Assembly: GCA_019137195.1 (NCBI GenBank)
Contig: JAGVSR010000142.1
Span: forward strand, 1-47,038
DNA: 47,038 nucleotides
Source: Alphaproteobacteria bacterium
GTDB taxonomy: Bacteria; Pseudomonadota; Alphaproteobacteria; Rhizobiales; Hyphomicrobiaceae
Direction of reading: 5' to 3'
Part shown: piece by piece, positions 15,570-24,995 of the stretch
Position numbering within the stretch: the stretch's first letter is position 1
Layout of the letters: every line of letters begins with the position of its first letter
Notes under the pieces: generated by a model
What the model saw: only the letters and a program-made list of their open reading frames with translations
Database searches by the model: none
What the model was told of the DNA's origin: nothing
Position numbers and translations under genes: made by a program

Positions 15570-16547
15570 TCATACCTTGCAATTGCTGAAGGCGGCCTGA
15601 CAATGGCAGGCCGACGGCCCCGGTTGGCTTGGAGAGTAGCCGGCGGCGAAACACTGCTGCAGGCGGTTCGGACCACAGCTGGTGTGCATGCCACAGCAGA
15701 GGTTGGACTCCGGCGTGAACGGGCACGCCTCGGCTTTCGGCTTGGTATCGGGCGGATCCTGCGGCGGCGGGTTGTTCAGCAGCGCCGCATCGACCGTGCC
15801 TTGAATGTCCTGGCCCGTATAGTTGTCGGGATCCTGGCGGCGGTGACGATCAATCAGGTTCATGTCCTCGCCGAAGTAGATCCTGAGCCCGCCGAAAGCA
15901 CCGTACGTCTCCTCGTCGTTGACACGTCCCTGAGCGAACAGGGACATGGCATAGCCGCCGTGCGAGGCGAGCTGATACTCCGCTCCCACCGCCGCGAAGG
16001 CATCGCCTTCATACTCGAGGCCACCCGAGAGCATTAGATTATCGGTCGGATAATACTGAACGCGCGCTCGGCCAAAGGCCTCGTCGTCGACGTCCAGAAA
16101 GCGGTAGCCGAGTGCCGAATCGAGCGTGAGCCGGTCGAGAAAGAGCTGTGCCTCGGCGCCGATCCGCCCGAGATCCTGCCCGCCGGCCCGGTCAAGGTGG
16201 GCGTACCCACCATAAAGCCCGAGCAGGCCCTTGCTCGGGTCACGCCAGAAAACGTGGGCGCCGGTCTGGCCGAACCCGTCGCCATCGATGCTGGCGAGCG
16301 CGCCGTCGATCTGAACGCCGAGCGTGGTGCCGAGCGGAAGGGTCAGGCTGCCCTCGAGGCCCGCAAGACCACTGTCCTCGTCTACGCTGTCGGGGTCGCT
16401 TACTCCACCACCGATCACGGAGAGTTTTCCATTCGTGCCTGAAACCGCCGGGTCTGCGCGGCCGTTGCTTACCTCGACGGCAGAGAGGCCGGCCACCAGT
16501 GCAAATGCAGCGGCCACAACCGGCATCAGGGAAATGCGTCGCGTCAT
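15570..16547 (-). CDS. Predicted outer-membrane beta-barrel protein with a cysteine-rich C-terminal tail
   Basis: I do not recognise a named family. The 325-residue product begins with a signal peptide (RRISLMPVVAAAFALVAGLSA). Residues about 40-240 show alternating polar/hydrophobic strands rich in Gly, Tyr and Phe, such as GLLGLYGGYAHLDR, GAEAQLFLDRLTLDSALGYR, NLMLSGGLEYEG and YGAFGGLRIYF, the pattern of an outer-membrane barrel. After a proline-rich linker (NNPPPQDPPD) the last 55 residues hold eight cysteines (ACPF, NLCCG, TSCG, QQCF, SACHC, SNCKV), suggesting a small disulfide-bonded domain. GAGGGG lies upstream of the ATG. It converges on fhcC across the shared terminator. Function unknown. 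Confidence 0.78.
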   Translation of the reverse strand: MTRRISLMPVVAAAFALVAGLSAVEVSNGRADPAVSGTNGKLSVIGGGVSDPDSVDEDSGLAGLEGSLTLPLGTTLGVQIDGALASIDGDGFGQTGAHVFWRDPSKGLLGLYGGYAHLDRAGGQDLGRIGAEAQLFLDRLTLDSALGYRFLDVDDEAFGRARVQYYPTDNLMLSGGLEYEGDAFAAVGAEYQLASHGGYAMSLFAQGRVNDEETYGAFGGLRIYFGEDMNLIDRHRRQDPDNYTGQDIQGTVDAALLNNPPPQDPPDTKPKAEACPFTPESNLCCGMHTSCGPNRLQQCFAAGYSPSQPGPSACHCQAAFSNCKV

Positions 16548-16753
16548 GGAAGGCCCCTCGATGGCTAACGCCCGAGTTCCGACTAGCGTGAGTCGCGGCG
16601 GCAGAGATAAGGCTTTTGCTGAAGATGTGCGTAATTCCCGGGAGTGTTGATCCGCAGCCCGGTCCAGGACGTACCGTGCAGGTCAGCGCGCACCCTGCGT
16701 CTGATCCGGATGCCTGAAATTCGAGGAAAAAAGCCAGGAGCGCGTGCGAGCCC

Positions 16754-16954
16754 ATGATGACCATCATACTTTCCGCCTGCCTCATTGCCGAGCCGGCGAG
16801 CTGCAAGGATTTCAAGCTCGGTATCGACGGTGAGATGGACAGCACCCATTGTGCCATGTACGCGCCTCCCTTCTTCGCCCAGTGGAGCGAGGAGCATCCG
16901 GGATGGGTGGTGAAGAAGTGGCAGTGCAGGGCGACGAGCGAGGACGACACCTGA
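16754..16954 (+). CDS. Small protein of unknown function, 66 aa
   Basis: A short but protein-like frame: MMTIILSACLIAEPASCKDF at the N-terminus, then HCAMYAPPFFAQWSEEHPGW and VVKKWQCR. The pattern of cysteines (C9, C17, C33, C58) with QW..EHPGW..W.C resembles short uncharacterised alphaproteobacterial proteins that begin with a hydrophobic segment. GGAG lies 13 bases before the first ATG, which is long; the second ATG (16757) is an alternative. It is divergent from the barrel gene. Confidence 0.6.
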   Translation: MMTIILSACLIAEPASCKDFKLGIDGEMDSTHCAMYAPPFFAQWSEEHPGWVVKKWQCRATSEDDT

Positions 16955-17556
16955 CAGCGGTCGTTCAAAGGCCCACGCCGCGTCTCGTGTCCGACGCCAA
17001 TGCTGGGGAGGCGAGATAGCCACGACATGGCGATCCTCCCCAGGGGGCGAGAATTAGATCGGGCGCATGCTGCCGTGAGGGCGTGCCCCTCCCGGGCGGG
17101 GCCATGACCACGACACCTGCCGTCTCTCTCCAGGGCAACTCTAGCGCGGAATGTCGCGCGCGGTTGAACAGAAGTGTCGGTCGGCTCAGCCGCTCGAACC
17201 GGTTCAGGTCCGGCCGGCTTGTCGCGGATCTGCAGCCGCGTGAGTTGAGAGAGAACGGCCTCATGCAACAGGGGCGGCTGGCCCTTTGCGTGATTTTGCC
17301 GGCGGCCGAGCCCGGTATCGCCGCCATCGAGCGCGCCCTTGGATCGAGTGTCGCGGTCGACAGGGCTCCTTCGAGCCGTTGAGCTCGTGTGACCCAAATC
17401 CTGAAATCCGCTCGCGAGCCCGGTCGCAGCAATGAAGCGGACTTTAGAATCGCCGCACTGCGCTTCCGTCACCCCAATGCCCGAATCGAATTGATTCCTA
17501 ACAGAATTCGTAGTGCGTCCTGATCCCGCCCTTGGACTCACCAGGAGAATATCGCG
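16955..17556. other. Intergenic region, no convincing gene
   Basis: About 600 bases. Open frames on both strands exist (17083-17382 forward, 16965-17432 reverse) but both are arginine- and serine-rich with the look of high-GC shadows, so I leave them out. Near 17475-17500 the sequence is AT-richer, with GAATC and GATTC arms around GAATT, and probably holds the promoter of the small gene at 17557. Confidence 0.45.
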
Positions 17557-17874
17557 ATGAAGCAACTCGAGGAGCAGCTGTCAGAGGTGATCGCGGAAAG
17601 CGATCGGGTCGCCGCCGAGCTCCACCGCGAGCTGTTCCTGATCGGCCGCGCGCACGCAGCCATCGGCTACCTGAGGAGTGTGCGAGAAGAGTCGGCACGC
17701 CGAGTGGAGGTGCTGCTCGAGCAGCGCGCTCAGTCCTTGATAGCCCCACCACCGCGTCCACGCGAGGCAGCGTCCATGACGCAACGTCCTGCAACTCCGG
17801 GTGCTGTGCAGCAGGCACCGCAACCGCAAGCCGGAGCCTACGGCACCTACGATCCCAACTGGCCGCAGCCCTGA
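17557..17874 (+). CDS. Small helical protein of unknown function, 105 aa
   Basis: The product starts with an amphipathic helical region (MKQLEEQLSEVIAESDRVAA, then RELFLIGRAHAAIGYLRSVR and ESARRVEVLLEQRAQ) and ends in a Pro/Gln-rich tail (APPPRPRE, QQAPQPQAG, DPNWPQP). A good AGGAGA lies eight or nine bases before the ATG at 17557. There is no signal peptide or membrane span. I do not recognise the family. It lies 113 bases upstream of trmFO on the same strand and may be cotranscribed. Confidence 0.68.
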   Translation: MKQLEEQLSEVIAESDRVAAELHRELFLIGRAHAAIGYLRSVREESARRVEVLLEQRAQSLIAPPPRPREAASMTQRPATPGAVQQAPQPQAGAYGTYDPNWPQP

Positions 17875-17987
17875 GGAGCGGCCGAGATCCAGCTCCACGG
17901 CATGGCGGGATGCCGTGAAGCTTGGGCTCGGAAGCGATGCAACGACCGCTTTGACGCCTCGGCCGCGGCCATGCCATACCGCGGCCC

Positions 17988-19421
17988 ATGACCTTGAACC
18001 CCATCCACATCATCGGGGGCGGCCTCGCGGGCTCGGAGGCGGCCTGGCAGGCAGCGGAGGCCGGTGTGCCGGTCATCCTGCACGAAATGCGGCCGCAGCG
18101 CTCGACGGACGCTCATAAGACCGGCAGTCTCGCCGAGCTCGTGTGCTCGAACTCGTTCCGCTCCGACGAGTGGGAGACGAATGCGGTCGGGCTGCTGCAC
18201 GAGGAGATGCGCCGCTCCGGCTCGCTCATCATGAGCGCAGCCGACGCGACCAAGCTTCCGGCCGGTGGTGCGCTCGCGGTCGACCGTGACGCCTTCTCGG
18301 CGGAAGTCACACGGCGGCTGGAAGCCCACGGCAACGTCACGATCGAGCGGGCCGAGATTGCCGGTCTGCCACCTGCCGACTGGGACAGCGTTATCGTTGC
18401 GTCTGGGCCGCTGACCTCCCCTGCCCTCTCGGACGCCATCGCAGGTCTCACGGGCGCAACCGAGCTCGCCTTCTTCGATGCCATCGCGCCGGTCATCCAC
18501 TACGACAGCATCGACCACAGCGTGGTTTGGCGTGCCTCACGCTACGGCAAGACAGGTCCCGCGGGCACCGGCGCCGACTATCTGAACTGTCCGATGACCC
18601 GCGACGAGTACGAGGCCTTCCTCGATGCGATGCTGGCGGCGGACAAGACGGCGTTCAAGGAATGGGAGACCAATACGCCCTACTTCGACGGATGCCTGCC
18701 GGTCGAGGTGATGGCGGAGCGCGGTCGCGAGACGCTGCGGTTCGGCCCCATGAAGCCAGTTGGACTCGACGACCCGCGGACCGGGCGCTGGCCACATGCG
18801 GTCGTCCAGCTCCGGCAGGACAACGCACTCGGCACGCTGTGGAACATGGTCGGCTTCCAGACCAAGATGAAGCACGCAGAGCAGGTGCGGGTGTTCCGCA
18901 TGATCCCAGGCCTCGCTCATGCGGAGTTCGCACGCCTCGGCGGGCTGCATCGCAACACGTACCTCAACTCGCCGCTGGTGCTCGATCGTGACTTGCGCTT
19001 GAAGGCCATGCCGCGGCTACGCTTCGCCGGCCAGATCACTGGCGTCGAAGGCTACGTCGAGAGCGCCGCGATCGGCCTTCTCGCCGGTCGCTTCTCGTCC
19101 GCCGAGCGGCGCGGTCTGCCGATTGTTCCGCCGCCGCCGACCACGGCGCTCGGTGCGCTTCTGAACCACATCACCGGCGGGCATATCGTGGAAGATGCGT
19201 CGGCCGCGGAGGATCAGGCGCCGACGTCGCCGGCACCCCGTTCCCGCTCGTTCCAGCCCATGAACATCAATTACGGACTTCTGCCGCCGCTCGACGCCGC
19301 GCCCGAGCGCGACGCCGCAGGCAAGCGCCTCAAGGGCCCGGAGCGTGGGCTCGCGAAGAGGCGAGCGCAGTCGCGCCGCGCGCTCGAGGACCTGGAACGG
19401 TGGCTCGAGGGATGCGCATAG
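17988..19421 (+). CDS. trmFO: Folate- and FAD-dependent tRNA (uracil-54-C5)-methyltransferase
   Basis: Makes the T54 ribothymidine of tRNA using methylenetetrahydrofolate as carbon donor and reduced FAD. The 477-residue product has the N-terminal FAD motif [15 protein letters not shown] (residues 6-20), then [15 protein letters not shown] with Cys53, and [15 protein letters not shown] with Cys236, both conserved in the family and implicated in catalysis. Family blocks [31 protein letters not shown] and the second FAD-binding region [19 protein letters not shown] follow. It is commonly linked with the phytoene-synthase-like/Mth938/secF genes in Hyphomicrobiales; here it is a few kilobases away on the opposite strand. 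Confidence 0.97.
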   Translation: MTLNPIHIIGGGLAGSEAAWQAAEAGVPVILHEMRPQRSTDAHKTGSLAELVCSNSFRSDEWETNAVGLLHEEMRRSGSLIMSAADATKLPAGGALAVDRDAFSAEVTRRLEAHGNVTIERAEIAGLPPADWDSVIVASGPLTSPALSDAIAGLTGATELAFFDAIAPVIHYDSIDHSVVWRASRYGKTGPAGTGADYLNCPMTRDEYEAFLDAMLAADKTAFKEWETNTPYFDGCLPVEVMAERGRETLRFGPMKPVGLDDPRTGRWPHAVVQLRQDNALGTLWNMVGFQTKMKHAEQVRVFRMIPGLAHAEFARLGGLHRNTYLNSPLVLDRDLRLKAMPRLRFAGQITGVEGYVESAAIGLLAGRFSSAERRGLPIVPPPPTTALGALLNHITGGHIVEDASAAEDQAPTSPAPRSRSFQPMNINYGLLPPLDAAPERDAAGKRLKGPERGLAKRRAQSRRALEDLERWLEGCA

Positions 19422-19698
19422 CGGGTCTTGCCTGGGCCTTGCACTCAGGTCGGTTGCTCCATCGATGGGCCAAGATCGTCTGAGCGCTTCGACAACACTA
19501 TCGGTCGTTGTTGGCGCGCGGGCGCTGATGGCGCGGTGATGTCGGCCCAGAGGTTCGTCGCAAGGACCTGCAAATAGAATAGGTTTGCTGCGTCCTTCCT
19601 TCTGCCAGGGCGCGCATATCCCTCGCGTCGATGGGGCGTCGCCATCGGGTACACGGCCTAGCCGGTTCAGGCCAAGGCGGGCCTTGCGGGAGTCCGGC

Positions 19699-20610
19699 TC
19701 ACGACGTGCGTCTCATCTCCGCGAGCTCCTGCGCCGACCGGGCAAGCTCCTCGGTGAGCCACTCCCGGAATGCCGCCATAGCCCGGGTTTCGCGCACGCC
19801 TGATCCGCGTACGAGATAGTATCCGTGCGTACGGATGCGCGTTGCGAACGGCATCACGAGCCGGCCCGCGAGGAGCGCGTCTCCCGCCTGGATGTCGTCG
19901 GCGAGCGCGAACCCCTGTCCTGCCTCCGCGGCCGAGATGGCGAGATGGCCCTTGAGCACGGGGCCGGCAGATTCGACCTCGCCCGCGATACCCGCCGCCT
20001 CGAGCCACGGTTGCCAGTGCTCCTTCGTGTCCTCGCGAATGAGTAGCGAGCAATCGAGGTCATTCTCCGAACGAATCGCGAGCCTCTTGACGAGTGCGGG
20101 GCTCGCCACAGGAGTGGACCAGCTCTCGAATACGGGAACGGCCGCGACATCCTTCCATCGGCCGGCACCGAAGCGGATTCCGAGGTCGGCTTCGTTCCTG
20201 GCGAAGTCGACGAGCGCGTTCGACGGATCGATGACGAGATCGACGTCGGGGTGCCGTTCCGTGAAGCGCCCGAGTCGCGATACGAGCCACAGGGCGGCGA
20301 ATGGGATCTCCGAGCTGACAACGAGCTGACGCCGGCGCTGCGGCTGCGCGAAACGCTCGGTTGCCGCAACGAGCAGATCGAACGCCGGTGTGATCTCCCG
20401 GCCGAGGTCGCGTCCCTCGTCGGTGAGCGTGACGCCGCGTCCCGTACGGTGGAACAGCTTTGCACCGAGCCAAATCTCGAGGTCGCGAACGTGACGGCTG
20501 ACGGCGGCGTGGGAGACGTTCATCTCTGCGGCAGCCAGCGAGACGCTTTCGAGCCTTGCAGCGGACTCGAATGCCTTGAGAGCGTTGAGGGATGGTAGCC
20601 GCCGGGACAT
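19699..20610 (-). CDS. LysR-family transcriptional regulator, GcvA-like
   Basis: A 303-residue LysR-type regulator. The N-terminal helix-turn-helix spans about residues 5-65 (LPSLNALKAFESAARLESVS, then AAEMNVSHAAVSRHVRDLE and LFHRTGRGVTLTDEG); the effector domain covers the rest (QLVVSSEIPFAALWLV, DLGIRFGAGRW, AISAAEAGQGFALADD). The FxRxGRGVxLTDxG pattern and the DLGIRxG segment are those of the GcvA subgroup. No glycine-cleavage genes are near, so the target is unknown. LysR regulators often control a divergent gene, but trmFO converges on it across 277 featureless bases and the DUF4153 gene lies upstream on the same strand. Confidence 0.92.
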   Translation of the reverse strand: MSRRLPSLNALKAFESAARLESVSLAAAEMNVSHAAVSRHVRDLEIWLGAKLFHRTGRGVTLTDEGRDLGREITPAFDLLVAATERFAQPQRRRQLVVSSEIPFAALWLVSRLGRFTERHPDVDLVIDPSNALVDFARNEADLGIRFGAGRWKDVAAVPVFESWSTPVASPALVKRLAIRSENDLDCSLLIREDTKEHWQPWLEAAGIAGEVESAGPVLKGHLAISAAEAGQGFALADDIQAGDALLAGRLVMPFATRIRTHGYYLVRGSGVRETRAMAAFREWLTEELARSAQELAEMRRTS

Positions 20611-20764
20611 GGCTCACTCTATCCGGGACACATCCGGTCCGCCAAGCCCAACGCGTCCGACGCAGCAGCAAGATTTGCCGCCGCAGCATCGAGCGAATGA
20701 TCGGGAACAGCGGTCCGTCAACGACATCTAGGAGCCGCAAACACCGCGACGCAGCGGCGGCACC

Positions 20765-22600
20765 TCACTGAGGCGGGCCCTTGTCTCCGATCAAGATCCA
20801 GAAGTTGATGGAGGTGACCTCTACCGAGGTCTCGTCCGCAGCATACACGCCATTGGCCTGGGTGAGGACGATGCGGCAGTCGAGATGGCCTCCCGCTCTC
20901 GTCAGGATCACAGGATCGCGTTTGCCGGTGTCTTCCCGACGCTTGCCGTCGGCAACGCGCGCCGCAAGATTGGAGAGATCGAAGCTTGCCTCTTTCGAGC
21001 CAGCGATCGACGAAATCGTGAGGCGCGCGCCGTCGTGCAGGATACTGAGATCGCCGCCGCTGAGGCCGATGACCTGAGGCTTCGGCGACGTCCCGCGGCT
21101 GTTCCAGGAAGAAAGCGGCCCGATCAGCCTTCCCCCGTCGGTCAGAGCGGTGTCGGAGGGCGAGGCGGCGTAAAAGGAGAACGTACGCTCGCCACCGCCG
21201 TCTGGGTTTCGAGGACCGACTGTGGGTTCGACGCCGAGGCGTGCCCTGACGTCGGACGCGATGACGTGCGCCGGCCCACGGGGGCGGGCGAACGGGTCAT
21301 CCTCGCCTGCGCCCGCAAACAGCGGCTGCAGAACGTCGAGCCGCCCGCGCTGGGCGAGAAACTCGACAATGTCGTAGACCCGCTGCTGACTTCTGGGAGA
21401 GAGCGTCGGCTTGTCGGAATGCGGCGTCACAAGCTTGCCATCGGCGATGATGCCCGCCTCGTTCAAGTGCGCCATAAGGTCGGCCGTTTGCTGCCGCAAC
21501 GACAGCCCAATGGCACCCCAGGGACCGATCGCGCCGACGAGCAGCAGGGCTGCCATGCCGGCTGAGACGAGCCTAATGTCGCGCCGGTCCGCAAGCACGC
21601 CCTGAGTTACGATGTGGGAGAAGAACCAGAGACCCGCGAGCGCCACGACATAGCGCTCCTCGGTCAACCCATAAGCGCGTATGCGAGTGGCGATGGCAAG
21701 CGCGAGCATGATCGTCGGCACGGCGAGAAGCCACGGCCAGATGCGCCACAGAACGCGCACGGCAAGACTTCCGTCATCGCGATCGGGATAGGCAAGCACG
21801 GCCGTCAACGTGAGGCAGGCGCCGTAGCTCATGACCATAGCACCCAGCCGGCCGTCGGGAAGGGCGCCTTCTAGTCCGATCTTGGCCGCGTAGACGTGGA
21901 GCACGGCGGCATAGACCATGACGAGCGGCGCGAGCACGTAGCCGACGAGCGATGACACGGCGCGGCTGACGAAGCTGTCACGCTGGGGTCCAGCAAGGGT
22001 CGCCGCATCGGCACGCGGCGTATGCGCGAGCCATCCCATTGGACCGAGGAAACCGAACGAGACGAGCCAGAGCTTGTCGTACTGCCAGCTCGTGCCGAGG
22101 CCGAACAGGAACTTGATGGTGGCGAGGATGGCGGACACGCCCAGCGCGAACGTGACGGCGCCCACGAGTGCGACCAGCGCGGCCGTCCATAGCTCGTGGT
22201 TGAACGCCCAATATCGATCCTGGCTGCAGTCGCGTGTGACGCAGGGAGCAAGTCCGAGTGTCAGCAGCAGCCCAAAAAGCATCAAGGCCAGGTTGAGGTC
22301 GACGGCGCGCGCGAGAGCAGCCACGAGTATGAACGGTGCGAGGCCGGCCGTGATGCTCCACGTGCGCGGCCATCCGCGGGTCTCGCCCGCGAGCGTGACG
22401 GCAAACGAGGCCACGAACGCCGGCGTACAAGCATAAGCGAGCGTCTCAGGGACGTCCGGTGCGCCGAGCATGCCCCACCAGAACGGGCTGCCGGCGCCAA
22501 GCAGCAGGATCGTGCCGACGGTGCTCCATAGCACCGGAGCCGGAAACCTCAGCACGAGGGCATAGACTCGCTCCGTCATCGTTGGCCCGCTGTCAGCCAT
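20765..22600 (-). CDS. Polytopic membrane protein, DUF4153-like
   Basis: The 611-residue product has about eleven hydrophobic membrane segments in its first 390 residues (for example FPAPVLWSTVGTILLLGAG, VALVGAVTFALGVSAILATI, VGYVLAPLVMVYAAVLHVYA, IWPWLLAVPTIMLALAIATR), then a soluble C-terminal region of about 210 residues. The layout and the FNHELWTAALVALVGAVTF segment fit DUF4153, whose function is not known. The ATG at 22600 has GGGAGAGGA just upstream, which settles the start; the open frame continues 27 codons further without support. It is downstream of the SGNH hydrolase on the same strand with 189 bases between, so cotranscription is possible but not shown. Confidence 0.8.
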   Translation of the reverse strand: MADSGPTMTERVYALVLRFPAPVLWSTVGTILLLGAGSPFWWGMLGAPDVPETLAYACTPAFVASFAVTLAGETRGWPRTWSITAGLAPFILVAALARAVDLNLALMLFGLLLTLGLAPCVTRDCSQDRYWAFNHELWTAALVALVGAVTFALGVSAILATIKFLFGLGTSWQYDKLWLVSFGFLGPMGWLAHTPRADAATLAGPQRDSFVSRAVSSLVGYVLAPLVMVYAAVLHVYAAKIGLEGALPDGRLGAMVMSYGACLTLTAVLAYPDRDDGSLAVRVLWRIWPWLLAVPTIMLALAIATRIRAYGLTEERYVVALAGLWFFSHIVTQGVLADRRDIRLVSAGMAALLLVGAIGPWGAIGLSLRQQTADLMAHLNEAGIIADGKLVTPHSDKPTLSPRSQQRVYDIVEFLAQRGRLDVLQPLFAGAGEDDPFARPRGPAHVIASDVRARLGVEPTVGPRNPDGGGERTFSFYAASPSDTALTDGGRLIGPLSSWNSRGTSPKPQVIGLSGGDLSILHDGARLTISSIAGSKEASFDLSNLAARVADGKRREDTGKRDPVILTRAGGHLDCRIVLTQANGVYAADETSVEVTSINFWILIGDKGPPQ

Positions 22601-22789
22601 CTCGTCCTCTCCCAATCGAAGGTTCCGCAGCAAGTGTCTCAGGGATGGCGTGCCCGGTGCAGCCGCCGGGATTGGCAACAATTGGCCGGTAAGGAGAAAA
22701 ATCGGGACGCGGCGCCCGGCGAGGAGCCCGCCAGGACGCCGAAGGTCCGAAACGCTCGTTGGCTCGGCCTGAGCGCGGCTGGAGCGTCT

Positions 22790-24928
22790 TCACTCCGCGC
22801 CCGCTGCAGCGCTCACCTGTCCATACTTGCGCAGCACCGCACGCGCTTTGTCGGCGACCGCGTCGGCAATGGCAGCGTGCCCTTCCGCCGTCGGGTGGAA
22901 CGCACCCGAGTAGGTCGAGGCGAGCAGGACCTGGAACCACGACAGGCTGTCGAGACGCAGTGCCTTCTGCAAGACCGAGCCCGCAGCGTGGAAGTTGCCG
23001 GTCAGGAAGGCGTCGTTCGGCGTCCGGAACCAGCGCTGGCGGGGCGCATAGGCTTCGTAGTCGGCAGGGTTGTAGGGCGTCCACTTGCCGTCCCGCTTGC
23101 GCGGCAGCCGGAGGTCGTCGGCAATCGAGAACGCGTTGTCGGTGTAGCCGGCACAGAGACCGCGGCCGATGAATGCCTTGCGGTGGGCCTCGGCGAAGCT
23201 CCATCCATGCATCGTGGCACTCTCCTTCATCACCTGCTGCAGGCGATCGGCGAGCCCGCTGCTCTCCCTGGCCACCTGTTGCGACAGGTTGAAAGTCGAG
23301 ATCACGTCCATGCCGGCGTTGCCGTCGGGGCAGATGAGACTCTGCTCGTCGAGAATGGCGAGCGGCGGATAGGCGGTGAGGATGACGCGGTCGCTCTCCT
23401 CCCATGGAACATGAAGCACGCCGTGTACGGCACGGTTCAGAGCCTTGTAGCGCTCGTCCAGGTCCTTCAGCAGCGCCTCGCTCTCGGCATTGCCGTGTAC
23501 TTCGCCGAACCAGCCTCCGATTTTCTTCAGCGTGGACTGGTCGTTCAGGACCGCGTTGGCGACGAGGCGCGCAAAGCCAACGTCGTTGCCGCCGATCGAG
23601 ACCATCAGAATGTCGATCGGCCGCGAGTTTTCCCGCCCGCAGCGCCGCAGCACGAGGCCGCCCTTGAGCTCCTTCACCACACCCCTGATGTGATAGGCCT
23701 CAGGGTAGTCCTGGGCGGGGGCCTCCTCGTCGCCGCACTGGAGCAAGGCGAGGCCCGAGAGCTGGGATACCTCCGGGGGATGCGGAACCCATTCGTTGCC
23801 CTTGTAGCGCAGGAAAAGGCCCCACGTAGTCTCTGCGCCCGAGCAGGCAAGACTGGCAAAGGTGACGGCGCGATGAGGATCCTCGACTGCAATCTCCAGC
23901 GCGGCGCGGACCTGGTGCGAATAGAGCGAGCGGCGGCACGCGGTGTCGAGCCAGCGCGGGTTGCCGGCGAGAAACGCCTTGTCGCCGATCTGCTTCCAGG
24001 GGCCGGCGCGCGCGGGATAGCCGGCCATTTCCGGATGCTTCTCTGCCGTCGCATAGTCGATGGCGCGTTCGGGAGAGAAGCGCACGGGGATATCGGGATT
24101 GCCTTCGCCCGACCCAAAGCTGTCGCCGACGCCGACGACGAAGATGTCGCGCACGACGACGTCGGTCGCGGCCACCTCGTTGCCGCCGATCTCGACCGTC
24201 ACTTTCAGTCCATAGGGATAGGGCACGTCGAGACGCACGATCTCGCTGCACGGCCGCTTCAATGCCGAGCCGCGGCGCACAGGCCCGCCCTTGGGCGCCG
24301 TCAGCCACTGGCATTCGATGCCGCCGCCGTCGACGCCGGCGAGGCTCGCCAGCACGGCGTGGTGCGTGGGTTTGGCGTAGGGCTCCTTGCCGCCGCAGTC
24401 GAAGCGGTTTCTGTCCGAGTCCCAGCACGTGTCGTCGACCATGGTCGCCGCCCAGCCGCCCGGATGGCGGGCCTCGAGCTCGTGCTCGGCCGAGAGAACG
24501 GGCGTGCGGCGCTGTTCAGCGGTGAGAGCCTTGTAGGTCGCTCGATGCACCTCCGTATCGGCGGGGTCGGTGAAGAACCGAAACGGGTTCTCGACACGCC
24601 AGTGGATCTCTGCCTTGGGCGGTGGCGTCGGGTCCGGAAGCGGCAGGAGCGGAATGGCGTCGGACTGACCGTTTTCGCTGGCGGGCGGTGCTGCGGCGGG
24701 TGTGGCCTCTGAGAACGGCAGCGGCGCGGCAACGAAACTCTCGGGCTCGGCCGTGGCAGACGCGGGGGCCTCGGTCGAAGCGCCGTCACCCAGGGTTTCG
24801 GAGCTCGAGGCGCGCGGACCGTCGGGGGCGGGAATGCCTGCCGTCGGGGTCTCCTCTGCCTGGAGCCCGGTGGCTCCGGCAGCCGCGAGCGCCAGGCTGG
24901 CGAGAATTGCCCAATGGGTCCGGCGCAT
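22790..24928 (-). CDS. Exported SGNH/GDSL-type hydrolase
   Basis: A 712-residue protein with a signal peptide (WAILASLALAAAGATGLQA), an Ala/Pro/Ser-rich linker (residues about 25-105) and a catalytic region. Block I is VVGVGDSFGSGEG with Ser270 as nucleophile; block III is VSIGGNDVGF; the C-terminal block is AFHPTAEGHAA with His678. The acidic residue usually three positions before this histidine is glycine here, so it may use a Ser-His dyad like some SEST-type esterases. Many cysteines (DTCW, FDCGG, IECQW, RPCSE, LACSG) suggest disulfides, which fits periplasmic export. GAGGAG six bases before the ATG at 24928 fixes the start. Substrate unknown; lipid or polysaccharide esters are possible. 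Confidence 0.86.
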   Translation of the reverse strand: MRRTHWAILASLALAAAGATGLQAEETPTAGIPAPDGPRASSSETLGDGASTEAPASATAEPESFVAAPLPFSEATPAAAPPASENGQSDAIPLLPLPDPTPPPKAEIHWRVENPFRFFTDPADTEVHRATYKALTAEQRRTPVLSAEHELEARHPGGWAATMVDDTCWDSDRNRFDCGGKEPYAKPTHHAVLASLAGVDGGGIECQWLTAPKGGPVRRGSALKRPCSEIVRLDVPYPYGLKVTVEIGGNEVAATDVVVRDIFVVGVGDSFGSGEGNPDIPVRFSPERAIDYATAEKHPEMAGYPARAGPWKQIGDKAFLAGNPRWLDTACRRSLYSHQVRAALEIAVEDPHRAVTFASLACSGAETTWGLFLRYKGNEWVPHPPEVSQLSGLALLQCGDEEAPAQDYPEAYHIRGVVKELKGGLVLRRCGRENSRPIDILMVSIGGNDVGFARLVANAVLNDQSTLKKIGGWFGEVHGNAESEALLKDLDERYKALNRAVHGVLHVPWEESDRVILTAYPPLAILDEQSLICPDGNAGMDVISTFNLSQQVARESSGLADRLQQVMKESATMHGWSFAEAHRKAFIGRGLCAGYTDNAFSIADDLRLPRKRDGKWTPYNPADYEAYAPRQRWFRTPNDAFLTGNFHAAGSVLQKALRLDSLSWFQVLLASTYSGAFHPTAEGHAAIADAVADKARAVLRKYGQVSAAAGAE

Positions 24929-24995
24929 GTCTGCTCCTCTGGCGGGCCCATCATCGGCGAGCACCGATGATCGGCATGGAGACCGCCCGTATCTC

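Noticed and set aside
17083-17382. Forward 99-codon frame
   Set aside because: Serine- and arginine-rich with no ribosome site and no recognisable pattern.
22634-24712. Forward open frame of 692 codons
   Set aside because: It is the antisense shadow of the SGNH hydrolase and has a composition typical of high-GC antisense frames, with no family features.
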